Translations under genes and position numbers: made by a program
Source of the DNA: Streptomyces sp. NBC_00234
GTDB lineage: Bacteria; Actinomycetota; Actinomycetes; Streptomycetales; Streptomycetaceae
Assembly: GCF_036195325.1 (NCBI RefSeq)
Contig: NZ_CP108101.1
Span: 6,696,001 to 6,760,000, forward strand
DNA: 64,000 bases
Direction of reading: 5' to 3'
Shown: piece by piece, positions 38,601 to 44,576 of the stretch
Position numbering within the stretch: the stretch's first letter is position 1
How the letters are laid out: each line of letters begins with the position of its first letter
The notes under the pieces: model-generated
What the model was told of the DNA's origin: nothing
Databases searched by the model: none
Seen by the model: the letters and a program-made list of their open reading frames with translations, nothing else

Positions 38601-41249
38601 GGCAGCTCCGTCGTCCTGGTCGACAACTCCGACACCCAGAACACCAGCTCCACGGGCACGTGGACGAAGGGCAGCATCTCCGGCCAGCAGGGGTACGACC
38701 ACCAGGTCCACGCCGCCGGTGCCGGTACCGAGTCCTTCACCTGGAAGCTCAACATTCCGCAGGACGGCGCCTACACGGCCTACGTCAAGTACCCGAAGGT
38801 CACCGGTGCGGCCACGGCCGCGAAGTACACGGTGACCCACTCCGGCGGTACCACCGACGTGACCAAGGACCAGAACGCGAACTCCGGGACCTGGGTCTCG
38901 CTGGGCTCGTTCACCTTCACCCGGGGCAACACGGCCAAGCTGCAGCTGGCCCGGAACACCGGTGGCGCGGTCGTCGCCGACGGCGTGAAGCTGGTGCGGA
39001 ACAACTCGGGCGACACGGACACCGAAAAGCGCTCCTTCTCGTACGCCTATGACGCCAACGGCAACCTGACGTCGATCGACGACACCTCGTCCGGCGCGCG
39101 GGTCGACGCGTACACGATCTCCCACACGGGCCTGAACCAGGTCCAGAAGGTCACCGAGGCCCTCGCGGGCCAGGAGAAGAAGTCCACCTCCTACACCTAC
39201 GACGCCAACGGCAAGCCGGAGACGGTCGTTCACCCCGACCAGTACTCCAAGTACACCTACGACCTGCGGGACCTGGTGAAGACGGTCTCGGTCGGCAAGA
39301 CCGCGACCGACACCGCGCCCAAGGTCACGTCGTACACGTACACCGACCGCGGGCAGCGGCTCAAGGAGACCAAGGCCAACGGCAACACGGTCGATCTCAC
39401 CTACTACCTCGACGGAGTCGTCAGGACCCAGGCGGAGAAGAAGGCCAACGGAACGCTGGTCTCGTCGCACACCTACACCTACGACCCGAACGGCAACAAG
39501 TCGCAGGACGTGGCGAAGAAGATGAACGCCGACAACAACACGGCGTACCTCGACTCCACCGCCACCTTCACCTACGACCCGGCCGACCGGCTCGCCAAGT
39601 CGGTCAAGACCGGAACCGGCGCGGGCACCGACACCTACACCCACGACGACAACGCCAACGTCGTGTCGCAGACCGTCAAGGGCGACACGACCACGTACAC
39701 CTACGACCGCAACCGGCTGCTCTCCGCGACCACCGCGGGGGCCACGGCCACGTACGACTACGACCCGTTCGGCCGCCAGCAGTCGGTGACCAGCGGGGGC
39801 AAGGTCGTCGAGCGGACCGTCTACGACGGCTTCGACCACGTCACCGAGAGCACCAGCCTCGACGACGCCGGGGCGGAGAAGACCACCAAGTACACCTACG
39901 ACCCGCTGGACCGCACGGCGACCAAGACCGTGGACGCCAAGACGACCGACTTCGACTACCTCGGCCTCTCGGGTGAGGTGCTCGACGAGAAGGTGGCCGG
40001 CGAGATCACCAAGTCCTACCAGTACAGCCCGTGGGGCGAGCGCCTCTCCCAGGTCAAGCACAACACCGACGGGACGAGCGAGGACGGCTTCTACGGATAC
40101 AACAGCCACACCGACGTCGAGACGCTGACCACCGAGGACGGCGACACCAAGGCCACCTACGGGTACACCGCCTACGGGAACGACGACGAGTCCGAGTTCA
40201 CCGGGATCGACAAGCCGGAGGCCGGCGACCCGACCGAGGAGAGCTACAACCCCTACCGGTACAACGCCAAGCGCTGGGACGCCCAGTCCGGCACGTACGA
40301 CATGGGCTTCCGCAACTACAGCCCGGGCCTCAACCGCTTCACCACCCGGGACATGTACAACGGCGCCCTCGCGGACATGGGCCTCGGCTCCGATCCGTAC
40401 ACCAGCAACCGCTACGCCTTCACCGGCGGCAACCCGACCAGCTTCATCGAGCTGGACGGTCACCTGCCGTGCGCCGAGGGCATCAAGGACGTGTGCGGCG
40501 GCGGCAGCACGATGACCAGCCTCTTCCTGGCACCCTCCAAGCCGGCCAGCGGTGGCGGCTACACGGAGGGCGCGCCCAGTGAACCCAAGGTCACGTACGA
40601 CGACGACTTCCCCTACGACCCCAACTCCAAGCCGACCGCCGGCGACTACGTGAGCTGGAACAAGTGGAAGGCCAAGATGATCGGTGGCGGCCTGCTCGCC
40701 TCGCTCGGCTTCTACGGTGACGGTGCACTCGACGACGCCGTGCCCGCCTACGCCCACTACAGGGAGAACACCGGGGCGGACTTCGAGGTGAACTACAACG
40801 AGGGCTACCACGAGGACGAGGCCATCGGAGCCTTCGTGGACGGCGAGATCGCCCGGGCACAGAACGCCGCGGAGATCCTCAGCGGGAAGACCGGGAAGTC
40901 CACCTTCGACATGACCGGCGGGGCACGGAGCATGACCGGCGCCGACCTGTACACGAAGACCGAGAACTGGGACAAGACCCTGGGCGATCACAAGATCTGG
41001 GGCAGCGCCGAAGTCACCTCGCAGGGCGACAAGTTCACGATGACGATCACGGTCCACGCGATGGACCGGTACGACTTCAACAAGGGGATGAAGGACAAGG
41101 CATCGGGTGCGTCGGACGCCGAGAACGGCCGCTTCGCTACCCTCGGCTGGGCGAAACCGTTCATGGTGAGCGGTTCGCTGACCCGAGTCGTCACATGGAA
41201 CAGGGGAGACGTGGGAAGCAGCACGGTGGTGACCAATGGCCCGCGGTGA
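32637..41249 (+). CDS. Giant secreted Rhs/YD-repeat protein with variable C-terminal domain (candidate polymorphic toxin)
   Basis: 2870 residues. A signal peptide (1 to about 28, ending QVAYA) is followed by a DNRLRE-type region (about 315-635) interrupted by a golvesin-like beta domain (about 445-562), a fibronectin-like segment (about 640-750), a second DNRLRE domain (about 750-940), an Ig-like domain (about 950-1065) and the Rhs N-plug start (about 1073). A long YD-repeat shell (about 1230-2540) contains a second golvesin-like insert (about 1986-2121). The Rhs core end is YRYNAKRWDAQSGTYDMGFR ... NRYAFTGGNPTSFIELDGH (about 2540-2609). After it comes a unique 261-residue domain (2610-2870) with DRYDFNKG, NGRFATLGWAKPF and a TW near the end. 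The stop overlaps the next gene by 14 bases. Toxin action is inferred from architecture. Confidence 0.92.
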   Translation: MKVRLGRAVACLVVSAVASTMLPQVAYAAEVSGDDGDGIVDAFKGWFSDSEGENEPEAPRTGGSPVLPSREKLPAGKAAPKAKRVAELTGRRTANQRFWRLSDGRVQTEVSVEPTGYRSGKSFKNIDPTVTETDAKGFALANTTNAARSWFGTDADRLLKFEAEGHTVTLGLQGAGKLAPVAEGNTVTYKNAVPGADLSYVVGPGRVKENIVLAERPTGPVSFTFTLDAGGLTPKSGKDGSVEFYGEAPNPVLVIPAAFMTDAKRDATAPYGAGYSPAVEQRLTKSGEDWKLTVTPDAKWLAAKERQYPVTVDPTITIAPTPSSAQDVMISSDGPASNYDDNWRLSVGNTSTGSSRALIRFPLGTVPAGTKLDSADLKLYYDQTHTAGDTEVQLEAHRATQPWSEADATWNSANTFTGELSGTSVLVDDGDAGRTAAVGAWPASGNTAYTQYATNQDYLYNKDTVAGDTYTWQPSLPEDGDYQVETHYVPATDRATNTPYTVTYNGGTKAYTVNQQAGTAGVWKTLGTHPFKAGTLGKIVLGDGPASTTTTVLADAVRFTKGGVVTKKPNELNAWHTFPVTKTVQSWIDGTNTNNGFVIKAGDESVNGPKGGPRYEGSEFGYAGESANYPKLVLTYGRQGVDLAAPTTIHDTGAELNWSTYVDPSVANTDDDLVEYQVHRSINQTFTPSAATMVAPVAPGTTSFTDTTAVPTKAQDADPFGRAYYYMIAVKTKDRQVLPAQTQLVRLPKAGRTTKVLEASADTTLSSAEPALAHDTLTEGGPQTWISAGNNSLTYGDTRALLKFPALGIPATARVLDATVRLWGTQTSQESAGAIYELKPLTKDFDETATWTKANATTNWTAPGGDVGATVSDTGSMTNDPARHDWNVTSLAQSWVTTPASQKGVAIKMADEAVKQERTLFLSSEGAEAKLHPKIVVSYIDSTTASTYFAPQTPARMTPNTTYTVDFNLTNTTTTTWKATDQVLTYKWALPDGTDVTNGGNQIQTALPSDVAPGDSVSLQAQVKTPINSDSGNKRTDYALTWDVFNKTNSTWVSGTAGIPGLKQNVAVEDPTSNQLGLEKFYSYAGKNTGAGSTVMNNTASGNSVWSYNAFSNPGRGVSTFARFSYNTLDTSDTVLGHGWSGQVAGPTRLGAPLEFHPKPHPTEVKLPDGDGTTHVFSKQPDGSWKAPAGVHYKLEAKLGLDCTPDKDPIPDAWTMTRPDGTRFLFGCDGYMTSTVDKNGNTQTYTYEERKSNNKPTKFLKYITDPAGRQSLTVEYYAKGEAGPKVDDHVKSMTDISQRKVTFEYSDKGLLTKLTDGAGSSQPKVFGFEYDATQGNKNVKLVKVTDPRANSTALAYYYPKEGDDPKYHWWTQTLTDRLQGTTGFAYKVNATNPKFTDTTVTDAEQHGSAFVMDDFGRAVQTVNAKSQTTKLLWDADNNVTYLEEDNGAKTAYCYDQKTGYPLWQRDAENNKSGVPAQSECAPGVYPANAQKYEYKPRPDGFGADLAKKISPEGRTWQFGYDTFGNLTKVADPKGVATATVDDYTTTYEYDAFGQLTKAVDANGNATVNTGFGPTGYPATITDALNKSTAFVYDERGQVTSVTDALSKKTTQAYDVFGRPTTSTSPKDQNAGVLITTPAPVYDANDNVTLSKAPNLAESTAVYDAADQLISATAPKDTTTADERVATYTYDKVGNLKSSTEPKGTLTTTTPDDFRTVSTYNEIYQLTSVSNMVGDKISYEYDNVGNVTKVIDPKKNATADSTDFTSKTVYDLNHRITTVTDAAGKSTSTTYDKDSLTLSSTDAENNTTLITYDERGMQKEVRTPHDGTSPITYRTVTYEYDQVGNTTKIVSPRGTATGGTEDFVQETTYDQLNRPKRQIQPYDPNDARYNHKVWSETEYDEVGRVRKTSLPPSEGQTVRNDTVFEYFDNGWTKKSTDPWDIVTTYDYNNLGQQTARTLTSAGGSSNRTMTWGFYPDGKLKSKADDGVPVGSSVVLVDNSDTQNTSSTGTWTKGSISGQQGYDHQVHAAGAGTESFTWKLNIPQDGAYTAYVKYPKVTGAATAAKYTVTHSGGTTDVTKDQNANSGTWVSLGSFTFTRGNTAKLQLARNTGGAVVADGVKLVRNNSGDTDTEKRSFSYAYDANGNLTSIDDTSSGARVDAYTISHTGLNQVQKVTEALAGQEKKSTSYTYDANGKPETVVHPDQYSKYTYDLRDLVKTVSVGKTATDTAPKVTSYTYTDRGQRLKETKANGNTVDLTYYLDGVVRTQAEKKANGTLVSSHTYTYDPNGNKSQDVAKKMNADNNTAYLDSTATFTYDPADRLAKSVKTGTGAGTDTYTHDDNANVVSQTVKGDTTTYTYDRNRLLSATTAGATATYDYDPFGRQQSVTSGGKVVERTVYDGFDHVTESTSLDDAGAEKTTKYTYDPLDRTATKTVDAKTTDFDYLGLSGEVLDEKVAGEITKSYQYSPWGERLSQVKHNTDGTSEDGFYGYNSHTDVETLTTEDGDTKATYGYTAYGNDDESEFTGIDKPEAGDPTEESYNPYRYNAKRWDAQSGTYDMGFRNYSPGLNRFTTRDMYNGALADMGLGSDPYTSNRYAFTGGNPTSFIELDGHLPCAEGIKDVCGGGSTMTSLFLAPSKPASGGGYTEGAPSEPKVTYDDDFPYDPNSKPTAGDYVSWNKWKAKMIGGGLLASLGFYGDGALDDAVPAYAHYRENTGADFEVNYNEGYHEDEAIGAFVDGEIARAQNAAEILSGKTGKSTFDMTGGARSMTGADLYTKTENWDKTLGDHKIWGSAEVTSQGDKFTMTITVHAMDRYDFNKGMKDKASGASDAENGRFATLGWAKPFMVSGSLTRVVTWNRGDVGSSTVVTNGPR

Positions 41250-41781
41250 CGTCCGCCGGGCGTACGGGGCAGTCGCGCTCGTCGCGGCGCTGGCACTGAT
41301 CACCGGCTGCGGCAGCGGTGTGGCCGATACGGCGAGCGTCCGGAGCCCCGCGGGGTCCTCGGCGCGCTCGCCGGAGTCGGCGGAGCCGGAACCGGAGCAG
41401 ACGATCGAGCGGGACAAGGAACCCGTGCTGGAGCGATTCCCCGAGTTCGGGGACATCACGTCCGTCGAATGGGTCACGAAGGACTTCGGGAGGCCGTCGA
41501 GGATGCCGGGCCCCACGGACTTCCGCCTCTCGGGCGTGGCGCAGCTCGCCGACGCCGATGCCGAGCGGCTCCGGAAGGAGCACGACTGGGTGCCGGCCGA
41601 GGAGGCTCCGGCCACGCTGGCGGGGATCTCCTCCAGGGTGCCGGAGGGGGTGGCCTGGGAGGTGAGTGAGGGATTCACCTCGCAGGTGACGGGCGGGGCG
41701 TTCGAAGCGACGTTCTTCCTTGATCCCGAGACCGGGGTCATGGTGTTCGACGCCGTGAATCCGGCGGTCGCCCATTCCTGA
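41236..41781 (+). CDS. Small lipoprotein, candidate immunity protein for the Rhs C-terminal domain
   Basis: 181 residues with a short signal peptide and lipobox (ALALITGC, Cys near 25), then an acidic Ser/Glu/Pro linker (about 30-60) and a compact domain beginning RFPEFGDITSVEWVTKDFG. I do not recognise the family. The gene begins 14 bases inside the end of the rhs gene in another frame, so the two are translated together. That placement, the small size and export to the outer face of the membrane fit an immunity protein guarding an extracytoplasmic target. A structural partner of the Rhs shell is the alternative. Confidence 0.8.
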   Translation: MARGDVRRAYGAVALVAALALITGCGSGVADTASVRSPAGSSARSPESAEPEPEQTIERDKEPVLERFPEFGDITSVEWVTKDFGRPSRMPGPTDFRLSGVAQLADADAERLRKEHDWVPAEEAPATLAGISSRVPEGVAWEVSEGFTSQVTGGAFEATFFLDPETGVMVFDAVNPAVAHS

Positions 41782-41804
41782 GCACTCCCGTAGTACTGCT
41801 GGAC

Positions 41805-41844
41805 CGGCCGTCGGCCGTACGCGCACGCGTACGGCCGACGGCCG
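41805..41844 (+). terminator. Terminator of the rhs-lipoprotein unit
   Basis: Perfect 19-base inverted repeat CGGCCGTCGGCCGTACGCG / CGCGTACGGCCGACGGCCG with almost no loop (the inner pairs will open), starting 24 bases after the lipoprotein stop. Confidence 0.8.
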
Positions 41845-41863
41845 CACGTCGTTCGGAGGCACG

Positions 41864-42289
41864 GTGAGAAGTACGTTCGCGTTCCGTAAGTGGGGGCATC
41901 ACCTGGGCGGCCTGGCGGCCGATCTGGAGGCCGAGCTCGTCGTGGCGGAGGCTCCGCCCGAGCGCAGCACGACGGTGTGGGGCGGCGTCTGGCTCGCGCT
42001 GCCGCCGGCCGGAATCTATTGGAAGGACCTCGCGTGGCTCGCCTTCGGTGCTTCGCTGATGCGACGGCAGCTGGCTGAGGCGTACCCCGGTGGTGTCGGG
42101 ATCCAGGTCCACGGCCTCGTCTACCCCCTGGCCGACTACAAGCCCGAGGTCGCCGGTGTGTGCATGGCGGGATGGCTCCGCGAGCAGCTCGACGCACCGG
42201 ACCCCGGCATCGTGGTCAGGGCCGACCGGGAAAGAGGTGCGTTCGTCTTCGAGTGGGGCGACGTGGAGGGGGAACCGTTCACGGAGTAG
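41864..42289 (+). CDS. Hypothetical small protein downstream of the rhs unit
   Basis: 141 residues, no signal peptide or membrane segment, mildly acidic, rich in Trp and Ala (e.g. TTVWGGVWLALPPAGIYWKD and VHGLVYPLADYKPEVAGVCM). I do not recognise the family. GTG 41864 follows GGAGG by five bases, and codon use matches the neighbours, so it is probably real. It lies after the terminator of the rhs unit. Many orphan immunity genes sit like this behind Rhs loci, but nothing in the sequence proves that role. Confidence 0.7.
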   Translation: MRSTFAFRKWGHHLGGLAADLEAELVVAEAPPERSTTVWGGVWLALPPAGIYWKDLAWLAFGASLMRRQLAEAYPGGVGIQVHGLVYPLADYKPEVAGVCMAGWLREQLDAPDPGIVVRADRERGAFVFEWGDVEGEPFTE

Positions 42290-42316
42290 CCGGCACGCGA
42301 GTGAAGAGGACCATTC

Positions 42317-42332
42317 AGTGGACTGGACCATT
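42317..42332 (+). promoter_or_regulatory. Possible DasR-responsive element (dre)
   Basis: AGTGGACTGGACCATT matches the dre consensus as I remember it (AGTGGTCTAGACCACT) at 13 of 16 positions. It lies 54 bases before the D-aminopeptidase start. GGACCATT also occurs as a direct copy at 42308-42315. DasR is the GntR repressor of N-acetylglucosamine use in Streptomyces, which fits an operon for wall-peptide turnover. Confidence 0.45.
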
Positions 42333-42385
42333 AAACGTCTTCGGGGTTCTGGTCCGGCCGTGCGCCGACGCGTAACGTGACGCCG

Positions 42386-43219
42386 ATGAAGATCCTCATC
42401 AGCGCGGACATGGAGGGCGCCACGGGAGTGACGTGGCCCGCCGATGTGCTGCCCGGAACTCCGCAGTGGGAGCGGTGCCGCTCCCTGTTCACCTCCGACG
42501 TGAACGCGGCGGCCCTCGGGTTCTACGACGGGGGCGCCGACGAGGTGCTCGTCAACGAAGCCCACTGGAGCATGCGCAATCTGCTCCTGGAGCGGCTCGA
42601 CGAGCGGGTGCAGATGCTCACCGGCAGGCACAAGTCCCTCTCCATGGTCGAAGGCATCCAGCACGGGGACGTGGACGCCGTCGCCTTCGTCGGCTATCAC
42701 ACCGGCGCCGGCACGGAGGGCGTGCTCGCCCACACCTACCTCGCCAACTCGATCACCGGCGTCTGGCTCAACGGGGTCCGCGCGAGCGAGGGACTGCTCA
42801 ACGCACACGTCGCCGCCGAGTACGGGGTGCCCGTCGTCCTCGTCACCGGGGACGACCTGACCTGCGTCGACGCCGACGGATACGCGCCCGGGGCCCGCAA
42901 GGTCGCGGTGAAGGACTACGTGTCGCGGTACGCGGCGGTGTGCCGCACACCCGCCCGTACCGCCGCCGACATCCGGGCCGCAGCCAAGGACTCCACCGCG
43001 CTCGCCGTGCGTCACGACCCCGTGACGGGCGGCTCCTTCACGGTGGAGCTGGAGTTCGACGCCGAGCATCTGGCGGCAGCCGCCACCGTGGTGCCCGGCG
43101 TGGCGCCCAGTGGTGAGCGCCGTGTCGCGTACACCAGCGGCACGATGTACGAAGGAATTCGCACGTTCAAGGCGGTCACGACGATCGTGTCGTCCGCCGT
43201 GGAGGAACAATATGGCTGA
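42386..43219 (+). CDS. dppA: M55-family D-aminopeptidase (DppA-like)
   Basis: 277 residues; zinc-dependent D-aminopeptidase of the DppA fold. The metal-binding start is ISADMEGATGVTW (D-x-E-G), followed by VNEAHWSMRNLL and FVGYHTGAG. It would remove D-amino acids such as D-Ala from peptides in the cytoplasm. ATG 42386 (MKILISADMEG) is the canonical start; an upstream in-frame GTG at 42377 is less likely. First gene of a four-gene operon; its last eight bases overlap the M20 peptidase gene. Confidence 0.92.
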   Translation: MKILISADMEGATGVTWPADVLPGTPQWERCRSLFTSDVNAAALGFYDGGADEVLVNEAHWSMRNLLLERLDERVQMLTGRHKSLSMVEGIQHGDVDAVAFVGYHTGAGTEGVLAHTYLANSITGVWLNGVRASEGLLNAHVAAEYGVPVVLVTGDDLTCVDADGYAPGARKVAVKDYVSRYAAVCRTPARTAADIRAAAKDSTALAVRHDPVTGGSFTVELEFDAEHLAAAATVVPGVAPSGERRVAYTSGTMYEGIRTFKAVTTIVSSAVEEQYG

Positions 43220-44555
43220 GGCGACCGGCCCGCTCGGTCCGGTGGACGAGCAGGCACTCGACGAATCGGTGACGTTCACCTCCGAACTGATCCGGATCGA
43301 CACCACCAACCGGGGCGACGGCAGCTGCCAGGAGCGCCCGGCGGCCGAGTACGTGGCCGAGCGGCTGGCGGCGGCCGGCCTGGAACCGGCCCTCCTGGAG
43401 CGCACCCCCGGACGTACCAACGTGGTCGCCCGTATCGAGGGCACCGACCCGTCCGCCGACGCCCTTCTCGTGCACGGGCACCTCGACGTCGTGCCGGCCG
43501 AGAGCGCCGACTGGAGCGTGCACCCCTTCTCCGGCGAGGTGCGCGACGGCGTCGTCTGGGGCCGCGGGGCCGTCGACATGAAGAACATGGACGCGATGGT
43601 CCTCTCCGTCGTCCGCGCCTGGGCCCGCGCCGGGGTCCGGCCCCGCCGCGACATCGTCATCGCGTACACCGCCGACGAGGAGGCCAGCGCCGAGGACGGC
43701 TCCGGTTTCCTCGTCGAGCGTCACGCCGCTCTCTTCGACGGCTGCACCGAGGGCATCAGCGAATCCGGCGCCTTCACCTTCCACGCGGGCGAGGGCATGT
43801 CCCTCTATCCCATCGCGGCGGGCGAACGCGGCACCGCATGGCTCAAGCTGACCGCCGAGGGCAAGGCCGGACACGGCTCCAAGGTCAACCGGAACAACGC
43901 CGTGACCAAGCTCGCCTCGGCCGTCGCCCGGATCGGGACGCACCCGTGGCCGGTGAGGCTCACCCCGACCGTCCGGGCGGCGCTCACCGAGATCGCCGCG
44001 CTGCACGGCATCCCCGTCGACACCGAGGCGCCCGGATTCGACGTCGACGAACTGCTGGGCAAGCTGGGACCGGCCGCCGCCCTGGTCGAGCCGACCGTCC
44101 GCAACAGCAGCAACCCGACGATGCTGGACGCCGGTTACAAGGTCAACGTGATCCCGGGCCGGGCCACGGCCTACATCGACGGCCGGATGCTGCCCGGCGG
44201 CGAGGACGAGTTCCACGAGACCCTGGACCGGCTGACCGGGCCCGGCGTCTCCTGGGAGTTCCACCACCGCGAGGTCCCGCTCCAGGCCCCGGTCGACTCG
44301 CCCACGTTCGCCAAACTGCGCGCCGCCGTCGAACGCTTCGACCCGGACGGCCATGCCGTGCCCTACTGCATGTCGGGCGGCACCGACGCCAAGCAGTTCT
44401 CCCGGCTCGGCATCACCGGATACGGCTTCTCGCCCCTGAAGCTGCCCGTCGGCTTCGACTACCAGGCGCTGTTCCACGGCGTCGACGAGCGCGTCCCGGT
44501 CGACGCCCTGCACTTCGGCGTCCGGGTCCTCGACCACTACCTGCGTACCGCCTGA
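43212..44555 (+). CDS. M20-family metallopeptidase (dipeptidase/deacylase-like)
   Basis: 447 residues, cytoplasmic. The two-zinc ligands are all recognisable: LLVHGHLDVVP (His, then Asp), GRGAVDMKNMDA (bridging Asp), TADEEASAEDG (Glu-Glu) and the final FHGVDERVP (His). A lid/dimer domain is inserted at about 200-310. ATG 43212 follows GGAGGAAC and overlaps the dppA stop. Members include dipeptidases, aminoacylases and succinyl-diaminopimelate desuccinylases; in this operon a dipeptidase or a muropeptide role is likeliest. Confidence 0.92.
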   Translation: MAEATGPLGPVDEQALDESVTFTSELIRIDTTNRGDGSCQERPAAEYVAERLAAAGLEPALLERTPGRTNVVARIEGTDPSADALLVHGHLDVVPAESADWSVHPFSGEVRDGVVWGRGAVDMKNMDAMVLSVVRAWARAGVRPRRDIVIAYTADEEASAEDGSGFLVERHAALFDGCTEGISESGAFTFHAGEGMSLYPIAAGERGTAWLKLTAEGKAGHGSKVNRNNAVTKLASAVARIGTHPWPVRLTPTVRAALTEIAALHGIPVDTEAPGFDVDELLGKLGPAAALVEPTVRNSSNPTMLDAGYKVNVIPGRATAYIDGRMLPGGEDEFHETLDRLTGPGVSWEFHHREVPLQAPVDSPTFAKLRAAVERFDPDGHAVPYCMSGGTDAKQFSRLGITGYGFSPLKLPVGFDYQALFHGVDERVPVDALHFGVRVLDHYLRTA

Positions 44556-44576
44556 CCCGACACGGGGGGATTTCAC

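Noticed and set aside
32475..42197. A 3240-codon open frame on the minus strand opposite the rhs gene
   Set aside because: It is an artefact of high GC and of repeated Y-D codons on the plus strand; its predicted protein is Arg/Val/Gly low-complexity without domains, and it has no ribosome site.
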